Assembly (NCBI GenBank): GCA_022487055.1
Contig: JAKVJJ010000001.1
Coordinates: 1-64,000 of the forward strand
Source: Oscillospiraceae bacterium
GTDB lineage: Bacteria > Bacillota > Clostridia > Oscillospirales > Acutalibacteraceae
Direction: 5' to 3'
Length of the DNA: 64,000 bases
How positions within the stretch are numbered: the first letter of the stretch is position 1; each line of letters opens with the position of its first letter. A program made the position numbers and the translations under genes. The notes beneath the pieces are model-generated. The model was not told the origin of the DNA and did not search any database. It worked only from the letters and a program-made list of their open reading frames with translations. Shown here piece by piece: positions 54,267-64,000 of this stretch.

Positions 54267-54656
54267 TTAGGAATGTATATAGGTGTCCTGACCGATAAAT
54301 ACAGTTTTACCGTCTTTAACAGATTTCTTAAATACTAACGATTCATTCCGGTTCTCTCGATATGTTAGGGTTAATGTTCCATCTTTCAAAGTATAAGTCC
54401 CATCTGCGGTGTACCTGCTACTGTTGTACTTTCGCGCAGTAATGTTGAAATTTTTACTATTGTCAAATGTATAAACATCTTCCTGAAAGAAATCATTCCA
54501 CAACGTACCATTAATCGTGGTATCAGTAATTTGTGCCTCACTGCTGCTTGGAGCAGCGCTTCCCGCACTGGCATTGCTTCCACATCCACTAAATCCAATG
54601 CACGCAACAATAATGGCTAATGCCGTTACTATTGCTGCAACTCATTTGCTTTTCAT
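54267..54656 (-). pseudogene. Lipoprotein gene with in-frame TGA at codon 5
   Basis: Hand translation MKSK*VAAIVTALAIIVACIGFSGCGSNASAGSAAPSSSEAQITDTTINGTLWNDFFQEDVYTFDNSKN...; the TGA lies at 54642-54644 and the intact downstream ORF is 54267-54503. Confidence 0.65.
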
Positions 54657-55178
54657 AATTTTTACTCCCTTAATTGTAAATTATTGAGCAACAAAAGCAT
54701 ACCACATTTTTTACAATAAAAAAAGACCACCCTTTCGGGTGGCCTGGAAAATTTCACTTGTATTTTCTGACATAATGTGGTATAACGCCAGATGAAGTAA
54801 AAATTGAATGCGCCATAAGGGTTTCAACTAACCGTTATGACTTATAATACCTTGTTGCACGCTATTATAACGTTTAGCAGATACATTTGTCAAAGCGGCT
54901 TGCACAACTCTTTGGCGAGGGTGTAGGTCGCTTCATTTTTTACTTATCAACAATATGAAAACATGAACCTTGAAAATTTGCTGTTCACGGACGAATGCCC
55001 AAGGAACGATACCAGCAGGCAAATCAGATATGCATTTGCAATTCTCTGCTCGCTGAATAACGTGTGGACAAGCGGTTCGCCCAAAAAGTGGCCGTCCCAT
55101 AGGAAAGAGTCTTGGAAGTGAACAGTTATCAATGTTTTATGATAATGTTTCTTTGTAGTGCTAGTGACACTGCAAAGC

Positions 55179-55237
55179 GTTATCATAAACGAATATGCTT
55201 AATTTTTACGCCACTAAACACATTCGTTTATGATAAC
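55179..55237. repeat. 16-bp perfect inverted repeat
   Basis: gttatcataaacgaat (55179-55194) and attcgtttatgataac (55222-55237). Confidence 0.9.
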
Positions 55238-55277
55238 AAGGCCAGACGATTTCCCGCCTCGCCTCATTATCACATTT

Positions 55278-55354
55278 TGGTGCGCCCGCGGGGATTCGAA
55301 CCCAGGACCTTCTGATTCGTAGTCAGACACTCTATCCAACTGAGCTACGAGCGC
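55278..55354 (-). tRNA. tRNA-Arg(ACG)
   Basis: GCGCTCGTAGCTCAGTTGGATAGAGTGTCTGACTACGAATCAGA...; encoded CCA. Confidence 0.94.
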
Positions 55355-55424
55355 ATATCCACTGCCCCTTATCAAGGACAGCTTCTTAATTATAGTTAGT
55401 TAGAAAGTGAAAGTCAAGCCTTTT

Positions 55425-57431
55425 CTAGACTTTTTTCAAAAAGTCCATTAGCTCGTCTTTAATCTTTGGTTCCAGCTCCATGTTTTCCATAATCTTGTCT
55501 TTTATAGATTCCACGGCTTCTTCCGGTGACTCCGGTTTGCCGAGCGGGAAAGGGCCGGAAGATGAAGGATGCTTCTGCCGGACCAGAGTACACATACCAC
55601 ACGGCTGCAATATAATGCCGCAGTTTCGGTCAGGCACATCCCCGAAAACCGGTTCTGCGGTGCGCCACTCATCCGGCAGATACAGGGTGCGCGGGTTATC
55701 CCCTGCATTAAGTGCCACCAAAATAGCGTCGACGGAATCTTCCCGCACATAGACAATGGTGTGGTCATCCGCATTCAGCGGTGTGAAGGAACCTTCCCGT
55801 AAACAGGAGAGCATCCGGCGCAGCTTGCCCAGACTGCGGTACCACGCGAGCAGACTGGCATTTTCCTGTTTCCACGGATAAGTCCGCCGGTTGAAGGGGT
55901 CTTTATAGCCCTCCACCCCGGCCTCATCACCATAGTAAAGACATGGCACACCCGGAAGCGTATACTGCATCAGAGAAGCCATTTTCAGTCGCTTTAGCCC
56001 AAGCTCCCGCTGCTCCGGCGTCAGGTGTGTCTGTGCCTGCCATGACCGGTCATGGCTGCCCACAGGTTCTCCTGCCAGTGCGGTGAGTGCACGTTCTGTG
56101 TCATGTGTGCCAATATGATTCATCAGCAGACGAATGACCTGCGGCGGATAATTTTCCAGAATATTCAGGATAATTTCCATCATTTCCGCCGGGTCTTCAC
56201 CACGCAGAAAACCCAGAATGGCATTGCGGAAAGGATAATTCATCACGCTGTCCAATTCGCCGCCAAGCAAAAATTTGCGGCGGGCACCGTAATCACTTTT
56301 ATTGCTGGCATCTTCCCAAACTTCACCAAGCACCAGTGCGTCCGGATTTTCTGTCTTAACAGCGACACGCAGCCGGTCCAGAAAAGCATCCGGCAGTTCA
56401 TCTGCAACATCCAGCCGCCAGCCGGAAGCACCGGCCGCTAGCCAGTGACGGACAATTCCGTCTTTTCCGTTGATATAGTTATCATAAGATGGGTTGATTT
56501 CAGTCACATCGGGCAGTGTTTTAAAGTTCCACCAACATTCGTAGTCATTCGGCCAACTCTGAAAAGAATACCACGGATAATATGGGGAGTCTTTGCTCTG
56601 AAAAGCGCCGGGTGTCTGATAGCGCCCCTCTCGATTAAAATAAACGCTGTCGCTGCCGGTATGGCTGAAGACACCATCCAGCAGCACATGAATTCCACGC
56701 TTTTTTGCTTCAGCGCACAGTGTGCGGAAGTCCTCCTCATTGCCGAGCAGCGGGTCAATTTTGGAATAATCCGCCGTGTTGTAGCGATGATTGGAGTGAG
56801 CTTCAAAGATAGGATTCAGATACAGGCAGGTTACACCGAGGCTTTTCAGGTAATCCAGCTTTTCTGTGATTCCGGCGAGGTCGCCGCCGAAATAGTCTGA
56901 ATTGGTGATTTCGCCTTTACTATTTGGCTTCCAGTCCGGTTCCTCAGACCATTTGCTGTGCAAGGTACGGTCCTGCGGAACATTTTGTTTTGCTTTGCCG
57001 GAAGAAAAGAAGCGGTCAGGAAAGACCTGATACATAATGCCGCCGACCAGCCATTCCGGTGTATGAAAGGAACGGTCATAGACGGTTAACTGCCAGTCAC
57101 CGCCGCTGCCCTCTCCCATCACTGTGCCATCCCCGCCAAAGCCTTTGTGCAGATTAAGCACGCCGCGCCATGTGGTTACTTCAAAGTGATAAAGATACAG
57201 GCCGGGTTTCTGCGCGGCAAAATGGCATTCCCACCATTCGTGGTTGTCACCGTTCATTCCGCACCAAAACATATCCAGTGTCTGTATTTCACCGGTGCTG
57301 TCATCCCGCACAATCAGACGGGCGGCATTGCAGCGCATATCCCGCGGCATATCAATTTTAAAGTGAATAGGCAGGCAGTTTGCCACTGCCCCTGTTGGAT
57401 AGCGAAATACAGGATTGCGTGAATTGAACAT
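55425..57431 (-). CDS. GH13 alpha-amylase family protein (neopullulanase/maltogenic type)
   Basis: GWRLDVADELPD, GEVWEDAS, NHIGTHDTERAL catalytic regions. Confidence 0.9.
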   Translation of the reverse strand: MFNSRNPVFRYPTGAVANCLPIHFKIDMPRDMRCNAARLIVRDDSTGEIQTLDMFWCGMNGDNHEWWECHFAAQKPGLYLYHFEVTTWRGVLNLHKGFGGDGTVMGEGSGGDWQLTVYDRSFHTPEWLVGGIMYQVFPDRFFSSGKAKQNVPQDRTLHSKWSEEPDWKPNSKGEITNSDYFGGDLAGITEKLDYLKSLGVTCLYLNPIFEAHSNHRYNTADYSKIDPLLGNEEDFRTLCAEAKKRGIHVLLDGVFSHTGSDSVYFNREGRYQTPGAFQSKDSPYYPWYSFQSWPNDYECWWNFKTLPDVTEINPSYDNYINGKDGIVRHWLAAGASGWRLDVADELPDAFLDRLRVAVKTENPDALVLGEVWEDASNKSDYGARRKFLLGGELDSVMNYPFRNAILGFLRGEDPAEMMEIILNILENYPPQVIRLLMNHIGTHDTERALTALAGEPVGSHDRSWQAQTHLTPEQRELGLKRLKMASLMQYTLPGVPCLYYGDEAGVEGYKDPFNRRTYPWKQENASLLAWYRSLGKLRRMLSCLREGSFTPLNADDHTIVYVREDSVDAILVALNAGDNPRTLYLPDEWRTAEPVFGDVPDRNCGIILQPCGMCTLVRQKHPSSSGPFPLGKPESPEEAVESIKDKIMENMELEPKIKDELMDFLKKV

Positions 57432-57457
57432 TCTTCCGACTCCCTTCCGAACAGAAA

Positions 57458-59902
57458 TCAAACGCCCGTGTGTTTCTTCCACTTTTCAGCGGCAGGCTCC
57501 GGTACAGACGCACAGTGCCAGATATTTGTCGCGTATTCCCGGATAGCACGGTCAGCGGCAAAGCGGCCAGCATTTGCGATGTTTATCAGGCACATCTGCT
57601 GCCACTTTTTCTGGTCACTGTAGGTTTGAATCGCCCGGCTTTGCGCTTTCTGGTAACTGTCAAAGTCTGCCAAAACCATGTAGGGGTCATTGCCGGTCAG
57701 AGAGCGGACGATGTCACCAAAGTCCACCCCCTGAATACCACCGCGCATAAAGTCGATGGCACGGTGCAGGGCGGGATTATTGTAATATATTTGGTCTGGA
57801 CGGTAATTGGCCGCACGAAGCGCTTCCACTTCCTGTGTGGTCATGCCGAACAGGAACATATTGTTGTCTCCCACAGAATCATGGATTTCCACATTGGCAC
57901 CGTCCAGTGTACCCAGTGTCAGGGCACCGTTAATCATAAATTTCATGTTACTGGTGCCGGAGGCTTCTGTACCTGCCAGAGAAATCTGCTCGCTGATGTC
58001 TGCCGCCGGAATGAGAAGCTCCGCCAGTGTAACGCGGTAATCCTCAATATAGACGACTTTCATTTTATCTTTCATAGCGGCGTCATTGTCGATTAATTCG
58101 CCCAGCTTATAGATGAAGCGAATCATTTGTTTTGCAAAGTAATATCCCGGAGCTGCCTTTGCACCAAAAATATAGGTATGCGGAGTAAAGTCCGCATTCG
58201 GGTTATCTTTCAGCCACAGATAAGTTGCGAGGATGTTGAGCGCATTCAAATGCTGCCGCTTGTATTCATGCATCCGCTTGACGTGCACATCAAAGATGGA
58301 ATCCGGATTCAGTGTCAAATTATTTTGCTGCTGCACATATTCTGCCAGACGGACTTTATTACCGCGCTTAATCTGCTCCAGACGGTTCAGAACTTCGCTG
58401 TCGTTTTTAAATGACTCGAATTTCTTCAGCTCGGCGGCATCATAGATATAGCCTTCGCCGATTTTTTCCGTCAGCAGCGCGGCAAGTTCTGGATTGGCCT
58501 GATTGAGCCAGCGGCGGTGGGCAATGCCATTGGTGACATTTGTGAATTTTTTTGGCATTTCTGTATAGAAATCATGGAATACGGTGTCCTTTAAAATCTG
58601 GCTGTGCAGCGCAGAAACACCGTTCACACTATGGCTGCCCACTACGGCCAGATTGGCCATTTTGACATAGCCGTCATTCAGTGGTGCCATGCGACCGACT
58701 TTATAGCCGTCCACACCGAGGTCATGCATCTGCTGACAGAAACGGCGGTTGATTTCCTCTACAATCTGAAAAATACGGGGAAGCTGCATTTTGAAAAGTT
58801 CTTGGTCCCAGCATTCCAGCGCTTCTTTCATCACGGTGTGGTTTGTGTAAGCGATAGTGCGGGTGGTGATGTCCCATGCGCTGTCCCAGTCATAGCCGCA
58901 CTCATCCAGCATAATACGCATTAGTTCTGGAATTGCCAGCACCGGATGGGTGTCATTCAGGTGAATTGCCATCTGTTCCGGCAGGTTGTCCAGTGTGGAG
59001 TATTTGAAAAGGTGGTCACGGATAATATCCTGAATGGAGGCAGAAACTAGGAAATACTGCTGTGTCAGGCGCAGGCTTTTGCCCTCCGGGTGGTTATCCT
59101 CCGGGTAAAGCACTTTGGTAATGGATTCTGCCATGGCATTCTGTTCCATTGCGCGCAGATAATTTCCGGAATTAAATAATCCCATGTCGAAATCATGGCC
59201 TTTGCTTTTCCACAGGCGCAGGCAGGATACGCCCTTTCCACCCATACCCGCAATGTACATATCACAGGGTACCGCGATAATCGTGGTGTAATCTTTATGT
59301 ACGGTTTCATGGTAGCCATTGTCCCAGTGTTCCTCCACATGGCCGCGGAAATGCACCTCGACTGACTTTTCTGGGATTTCCCGCAGCCAAATGCGTCCTC
59401 CCGGAAGCCAGAAGTCGGGCAGCTCTGTCTGCCAGCCGTCCACCAGCTTCTGCCGGAAGATTCCGTATTCGTAGCACAGACTGTAACCTGTGGCAGGATA
59501 GCGCCCGGTTGCCAGCGCATCCATAAAGCAGGCCGCCAGCCGGCCCAGACCGCCGTTGCCAAGTCCCGCGTCTGGCTCGCAGTCATACAGTGCATCCAAC
59601 TTAACATCCATCTGGGAAAGTGCTTCACGGAAATCCACCTCGGCACCAAGGTTAAATAGGGTGTTTTTCAGGCTTCTGCCCAGCAAAAATTCCATGCACA
59701 GGTAATACACATGCTTGGAATTTTTTGCTTCCGCTTCTTCCATGAATTTGCTGCGTCTGCGCTCCATCATTTCGCGTGCTATCAGAGCCACCGACTTGTA
59801 AAGCTGGTCATTCGTGGCGTTTTCCAAGTCAACACCAAAGCTGTGGTCCAGCTTGGAGAGAATCTGTTTTTTAATCTGCTGAACTGAATACTTGTGTTCC
59901 AT
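57458..59902 (-). CDS. glgP: Glycogen/starch/alpha-glucan phosphorylase
   Basis: VHVKRMHEYKRQHLNALNI; PLP-site EASGTSNMKFMINGALTLGTLDGANVEI. Confidence 0.96.
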   Translation of the reverse strand: MEHKYSVQQIKKQILSKLDHSFGVDLENATNDQLYKSVALIAREMMERRRSKFMEEAEAKNSKHVYYLCMEFLLGRSLKNTLFNLGAEVDFREALSQMDVKLDALYDCEPDAGLGNGGLGRLAACFMDALATGRYPATGYSLCYEYGIFRQKLVDGWQTELPDFWLPGGRIWLREIPEKSVEVHFRGHVEEHWDNGYHETVHKDYTTIIAVPCDMYIAGMGGKGVSCLRLWKSKGHDFDMGLFNSGNYLRAMEQNAMAESITKVLYPEDNHPEGKSLRLTQQYFLVSASIQDIIRDHLFKYSTLDNLPEQMAIHLNDTHPVLAIPELMRIMLDECGYDWDSAWDITTRTIAYTNHTVMKEALECWDQELFKMQLPRIFQIVEEINRRFCQQMHDLGVDGYKVGRMAPLNDGYVKMANLAVVGSHSVNGVSALHSQILKDTVFHDFYTEMPKKFTNVTNGIAHRRWLNQANPELAALLTEKIGEGYIYDAAELKKFESFKNDSEVLNRLEQIKRGNKVRLAEYVQQQNNLTLNPDSIFDVHVKRMHEYKRQHLNALNILATYLWLKDNPNADFTPHTYIFGAKAAPGYYFAKQMIRFIYKLGELIDNDAAMKDKMKVVYIEDYRVTLAELLIPAADISEQISLAGTEASGTSNMKFMINGALTLGTLDGANVEIHDSVGDNNMFLFGMTTQEVEALRAANYRPDQIYYNNPALHRAIDFMRGGIQGVDFGDIVRSLTGNDPYMVLADFDSYQKAQSRAIQTYSDQKKWQQMCLINIANAGRFAADRAIREYATNIWHCASVPEPAAEKWKKHTGV

Positions 59903-60271
59903 GACCGAATCCTCCGTTTTAGGCAGGCAAGGCTCCGTTTGCCAGACGGAACTCACTAATATGTGTTTTTTATATTATATGCCAAAATGCGGCGTATTTC
60001 AATGACGAAAGAGAAAAACGGATAATTCGGAATTGTGCTCAAAAAATGGCTGAGCAGTGCGGAATTTTCTGGTTTGTTGTTGATTTTGGAAACAAACTTA
60101 CAAAGCGGATTTTCGAGCGATAATTTGTGCATATTACACAAATCGCATTTTTTTACAGGCAGTGCATGCAGGGAAAAAGTCTTCCCGGCGAATTTTGCGG
60201 AAAGTGCTTCCTTCCCAATGAAAAATAGGGTATAATAAGCGCAGCGCTTTTTATTGAAAGGAACTTTACAA

Positions 60272-60769
60272 ATGAGCAGAAACAGAATCCGGCTGACCGT
60301 GGGCGGCACTGAGTGTGTGGTTGGCACGGACGACAATGAGCCTTATGTGCGCAGACTGGCTGAAGAAGTGCAGGACTGCATGCTCACACTTTCCCACCAG
60401 AATGAGCACGCCTCCAGTGCGGTGACAGCCATTGTGGCGGCGCTCTCTTTCTGCGACGATTATCATAAATCCCAACAGACAGCCGCGACACTGCAGCAGC
60501 AGATGTCAGAGTGCATGGCAGACGGCACCCGCGCCAAAACCGAGGCGGAGGAAGCAAAGCAGGAAGCAGAGCAGCTTCGGCAGGAAGTGGCTGCTCTGCG
60601 TGCAAGGCTGGGTGAGGATACTCCGGACGCGGGGAATGTCCCGATACAGCGCGGGGAATACAGCGGGGACTTTACCCGCCTTGATGCAGAAAGCAGCGTG
60701 CCGGACTTTCTGAGCCTGTTTGAGGAAGCGCCCAAAACAGAAAAGGATGAAGCAAACGAACATGAATAA
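60272..60769 (+). CDS. zapA: Cell division protein ZapA
   Basis: RIRLTVGGTECVVGTDDNEPYVRRLAEEV plus long coiled coil. Confidence 0.85.
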   Translation: MSRNRIRLTVGGTECVVGTDDNEPYVRRLAEEVQDCMLTLSHQNEHASSAVTAIVAALSFCDDYHKSQQTAATLQQQMSECMADGTRAKTEAEEAKQEAEQLRQEVAALRARLGEDTPDAGNVPIQRGEYSGDFTRLDAESSVPDFLSLFEEAPKTEKDEANEHE

Positions 60770-62822
60770 AACAGAAGTGCTCTCCCCTGCCGGAGGGCCG
60801 GAAAGCCTGACTGCTGCCGTCCGTGCCGGGGCGGATGCGGTCTATTTGGGTGCGGACACGTTTTCTGCCAGAGCAGGCGCCCGTAACTTTTCCCAGCAGG
60901 AGCTTGCCGACGCGGTGCGTTACTGCCATGAGCGGGGCGTGCGGGTGCATTTGGCAGTCAACACGCTTCTGCGGGATGAAGAGCTGCCCGCAGTGCTGGA
61001 ACTGGTGCAGTATGCCTGTTCCCTGCCCGTCGATGCTGTGCTGGTGCAGGACACCGGGTTGCTGTATCTGCTGCGCCGCTGCTGCCCTCAGCTTGTGCTG
61101 CACGTCAGCACGCAGATGAGCATCCATGCGCCTGCCGGCGTGCGTGCCTGTCAGCAGGCGGGATTTACACGGGCGGTGCTTGCCCGTGAAATGAGCTTAA
61201 AAGAAATTGCAGAAGTGCATCAGGATACACCGGATATCGAACTGGAGTCCTTTGTCCATGGCGCACTGTGCATGAGTGTTTCCGGCCAGTGCTGGTTCAG
61301 CGCGATGCTGGGCGGACGAAGCGGCAACCGTGGCCAGTGTGCACAGACCTGCCGCCTGCCTTTTTTGGCGGAGGGCGGCACCGGGCATGACCTTTCCCTG
61401 AAAGACCTGTCCATGATTCCGCGGATTGGAGAGCTACAGGACGCGGGGGTACGCTCCTTTAAAATTGAGGGCCGCATGAAGCGCCCGGAATATGTCGCGG
61501 CTGCCACCCGTGCCTGCCGAATGTGTGCGGACGGCGAAGTGGTACCGGAACAGCTCCTGCAGGACTTAAAGAATGTTTTTTCCCGTTCCGGCTTTACGAC
61601 CGGTTATCCGGACGGCAAACTGGGCAGAGAGATGTTTGGCACCCGAACCAAAGAAGATGTGGAGTCCGCGGCGGATGCCTGCAGCCGATTGAAGGAGCTT
61701 TACCGGCGGGAATTGTCGCGCGTACCGGTCACACTGGAACTGACGGTGCGCGCCGGAAAACCGGTGCAGCTCACAGCGGCAGACAAAGATGGACATAAAG
61801 CCGCCATACAAAGTGACACCCTGCCGCAGTCCGCACAGAATCGTGCCATCACAGAGGAATTTTGTGCAGAACACCTTGGCAAGACAGGCGGAACCCCGTT
61901 TTTGGCGGAAAAAATCATCTGCCATATCGAGCCGGAACTTTCTGTGCCGGTATCTGTCCTCAACCATCTGCGCCGTGATGTCCTGGCACAGCTTCAGGAA
62001 CAGCGCGGACAGCAGGCTTCGATTCCGTTTACCCCTTACCAATTTGAAGAAGCGCCGCACCGCATTGCACCAAAACTTGCCCTGCGCGCGCGCTTTCCGG
62101 ATGACCATGTGCCGCAGGAAGCAGCCCAGTGTGAGAGCATTCTGGTGCCGTGCAGTCTGCCACCCACTCGTCTGGCGGAGCTGCGCCGGTCCGGCATGAA
62201 TGTCTGGCTGGAAATGCCGCGCGGAATGTTCGGCACAGAGGATGCGGTTCGGCAGGAGCTAGAGGAAGCACGGGACGCGGGTTTCTGTGATGTCTGGGCA
62301 GGAACGCTCAACAGTGCCCAGCTTGCCAAAGAATTGGGGCTGATGATTCACGGCGGATTTTCATTGAATGTGACAAACTCTGCCGCGCTGCACTGGTATA
62401 CTGAATTCGGCCTGACCGATACGGAGCTGAGTTTTGAACTGACACTGCAGCAGGCCAATGCCCTGACAGGAATACTTCCCCGCGGACTGCTGATTTATGG
62501 TCGCCTGCCGCTGATGCTTACCCGCAACTGCCCTATTGCCAACGGCGGCGGATGCAGACACTGCCATACGGCGCATACGCTGACAGACCGCAAGGAAATT
62601 GAATTTCCGGTGCAGTGCTTCGGCGGGTGCAGTGAGGTACTCAACAGTGTGCCGCTCTCCATGCTGGGTAAGCTCCGGCAGCTCAGCGGGCAGGATTTCG
62701 GAACTTTACGCTTTACCACAGAAACAGAAGCAGAACGTGCGCAGGTGTTGCAGCTTGCCTTTGCGGACAGGCCTCTTTCCGGCAGTGTCACGTACGGACT
62801 GTATTACAGAGGTGTACTATGA
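60762..62822 (+). CDS. Peptidase U32 family protein
   Basis: EVLSPAGGPESLTAAVRAGADAVYLGAD; ESFVHGALCMSVSGQCWFSAMLGGRSGNRGQCAQTCR. Confidence 0.92.
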   Translation: MNKTEVLSPAGGPESLTAAVRAGADAVYLGADTFSARAGARNFSQQELADAVRYCHERGVRVHLAVNTLLRDEELPAVLELVQYACSLPVDAVLVQDTGLLYLLRRCCPQLVLHVSTQMSIHAPAGVRACQQAGFTRAVLAREMSLKEIAEVHQDTPDIELESFVHGALCMSVSGQCWFSAMLGGRSGNRGQCAQTCRLPFLAEGGTGHDLSLKDLSMIPRIGELQDAGVRSFKIEGRMKRPEYVAAATRACRMCADGEVVPEQLLQDLKNVFSRSGFTTGYPDGKLGREMFGTRTKEDVESAADACSRLKELYRRELSRVPVTLELTVRAGKPVQLTAADKDGHKAAIQSDTLPQSAQNRAITEEFCAEHLGKTGGTPFLAEKIICHIEPELSVPVSVLNHLRRDVLAQLQEQRGQQASIPFTPYQFEEAPHRIAPKLALRARFPDDHVPQEAAQCESILVPCSLPPTRLAELRRSGMNVWLEMPRGMFGTEDAVRQELEEARDAGFCDVWAGTLNSAQLAKELGLMIHGGFSLNVTNSAALHWYTEFGLTDTELSFELTLQQANALTGILPRGLLIYGRLPLMLTRNCPIANGGGCRHCHTAHTLTDRKEIEFPVQCFGGCSEVLNSVPLSMLGKLRQLSGQDFGTLRFTTETEAERAQVLQLAFADRPLSGSVTYGLYYRGVL

Positions 62823-63256
62823 ATCTTCCCGTTAAAAGACTTCGTCCGGAAGCTGTGCTGCCCACGCGTGCGACAGAGGGTTCTGCCGGACTGGATTTAT
62901 ACGCCTGCCTGCCGGAACCGCTCTCGGTTGCGCCCGGGGAATTGAAACAGGTGCCTTCCGGTATCGCGGTTTCTTTGCCGGAGGGAACCGTTGGATTGCT
63001 GTGCGGCAGGAGCGGATTGGGTGTGAAGCACGGCATTACCCTGAGCAACAGCGTCGGTGTCATTGACTGTGACTACCGCGGGGAATTGGTTGTCGGTGTG
63101 TGTAATGTGGGCAAAGAGTCTTATACTCTGAAGCCGGGTGAACGTTTCGCACAGTTTCTGGTGGTACCGGTGCTTTTTCCCATGCCGGAGGAAACTGACA
63201 GCCTGCCCCAGACAGACCGGGGAGAAAGCCGATTTGGCTCAACGGGAAAGTGCTGA
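62819..63256 (+). CDS. dut: dUTP diphosphatase
   Basis: ATEGSAGLDLYACL; GRSGLGVKHGITLSNSVGVIDCDYRGEL. Confidence 0.94.
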   Translation: MNLPVKRLRPEAVLPTRATEGSAGLDLYACLPEPLSVAPGELKQVPSGIAVSLPEGTVGLLCGRSGLGVKHGITLSNSVGVIDCDYRGELVVGVCNVGKESYTLKPGERFAQFLVVPVLFPMPEETDSLPQTDRGESRFGSTGKC

Positions 63257-63337
63257 GTGCAGGTTGAGAACTTTCCCGTTAAGAGGTATAATAGTAATTC
63301 AGACGCGTGCACCGCGCTGAAAGGAGTAAAAACGACT

Positions 63338-64000
63338 ATGGCGAAAGAAATCGGCATTGACCTTGGCACAGCGAACACGCTGGCATATATGAAAGGCAAA
63401 GGCATCATCATGCGCGAACCATCCGTTGTGGCGGTGGATGTGCGCACCGATGCCGTGGTGGAAGTGGGCAGCAAGGCAAAGGACATGATTGGCCGTACCC
63501 CCGGCTCCATTGTTGCGGTTAGCCCGCTGAAGGATGGCGTAATCGCTGATTTTGATATAACAGCTACCATGCTTAGGCATTTTATTCATATGGCGGCAAA
63601 AACCGGCCGCTTCTCAAAAGCAAATATCGTGGTTTGCATTCCTTCCGGTGTCACCGAGGTGGAGCGGCAGGCAGTGGATGATGCCATCGACAAGGCCGGC
63701 GCCCATGTGCTGGACTTTATTCCCGAACCGAAGGCGGCCGCGATGGGTGCTGGTCTGCCAGTGGATGACCCGGTTGGCTCCATGATACTGGACATCGGCG
63801 GCGGCACCAGCGAAGTCGCGGTCATTTCTCTGGGCGACATTGTTGCTTATGAGAGTGTGCGGGTCGCCGGCAATAAATTTGATGAGGCAATCATTCACTA
63901 TATTAAGCAGAAGTATGACCTGCTCATCGGCCAGCAGACAGCGGAAGAAATCAAAAAGCAGATTGGCTCCGCTTATCCCACCGATGAAACCTCCAATGCT
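63338..64000 (+). CDS. mreB: Rod shape-determining protein MreB/Mbl (3' end beyond window)
   Basis: MAKEIGIDLGTANTLAYMKGKGIIMREPSVVAVD; GSMILDIGGGTSEVAVISLG. Confidence 0.93.
   Translation, partial: MAKEIGIDLGTANTLAYMKGKGIIMREPSVVAVDVRTDAVVEVGSKAKDMIGRTPGSIVAVSPLKDGVIADFDITATMLRHFIHMAAKTGRFSKANIVVCIPSGVTEVERQAVDDAIDKAGAHVLDFIPEPKAAAMGAGLPVDDPVGSMILDIGGGTSEVAVISLGDIVAYESVRVAGNKFDEAIIHYIKQKYDLLIGQQTAEEIKKQIGSAYPTDETSNA

Noticed and set aside
54947-55186. 79-aa minus ORF (FLWDGHFLGEPLVHTLFSEQRIANAYLICLLVSFLGHSS...)
   Set aside because: May be a fragment of a decayed gene, but no start context or recognised domain; not enough support to call.
43957-55354. Island as a clean tRNA-to-tRNA insertion between the two tRNA-Arg genes via shared GGTTCGAATCC
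   Set aside because: That string is the generic tRNA T-loop. No duplicated 3' end of tRNA-Arg(CCT) was found near 55.3 kb, so the exact right border is left open.

Overview
The window is an origin-proximal chromosomal segment of a low-to-mid GC Firmicute, probably class Clostridia (Oscillospiraceae-like). That affiliation is inferred from gene content and synteny, not from a search. It opens with the 5' part of a 16S rRNA gene on the minus strand. It then runs through sleB-like, guaB, serS, parB/parA/noc with three parS-like sites, rsmG, mnmG, mnmE, khpB(jag), yidC, yidD, rnpA and rpmH, all leftward. The direction switches at the origin: dnaA, dnaN, yaaA, recF, remB-like, gyrB and gyrA run rightward. 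A lagging-strand block follows (prsA-like lipoprotein, mfd, pth, prs, a short glmU), then ppdK. An accessory island of about 10-11 kb begins at tRNA-Arg(CCT). It holds a frameshifted tyrosine integrase, an excisionase, a complete Type III restriction-modification pair (mod/res), a sigma-like HTH gene, an XRE gene, a frameshifted rpiA, a second broken integrase and a lipoprotein with an early stop. After tRNA-Arg(ACG) the core resumes: GH13 amylase, glycogen phosphorylase, zapA, U32 peptidase, dut and mreB (cut by the window end). The strongest unexplained signal is a cluster of about seven mostly perfect inverted repeats in roughly 360 bp of the island (51646-52007). Other points for a second look are a terminator-like leader of guaB, a 29-bp RNA hairpin in the prs leader, DnaA-box-like motifs next to noc/rsmG, and several small lesions confined to the island. 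No CRISPR array or clearly new defence system was found. All calls come from reading the sequence and the ORF track; nothing was searched or folded computationally.
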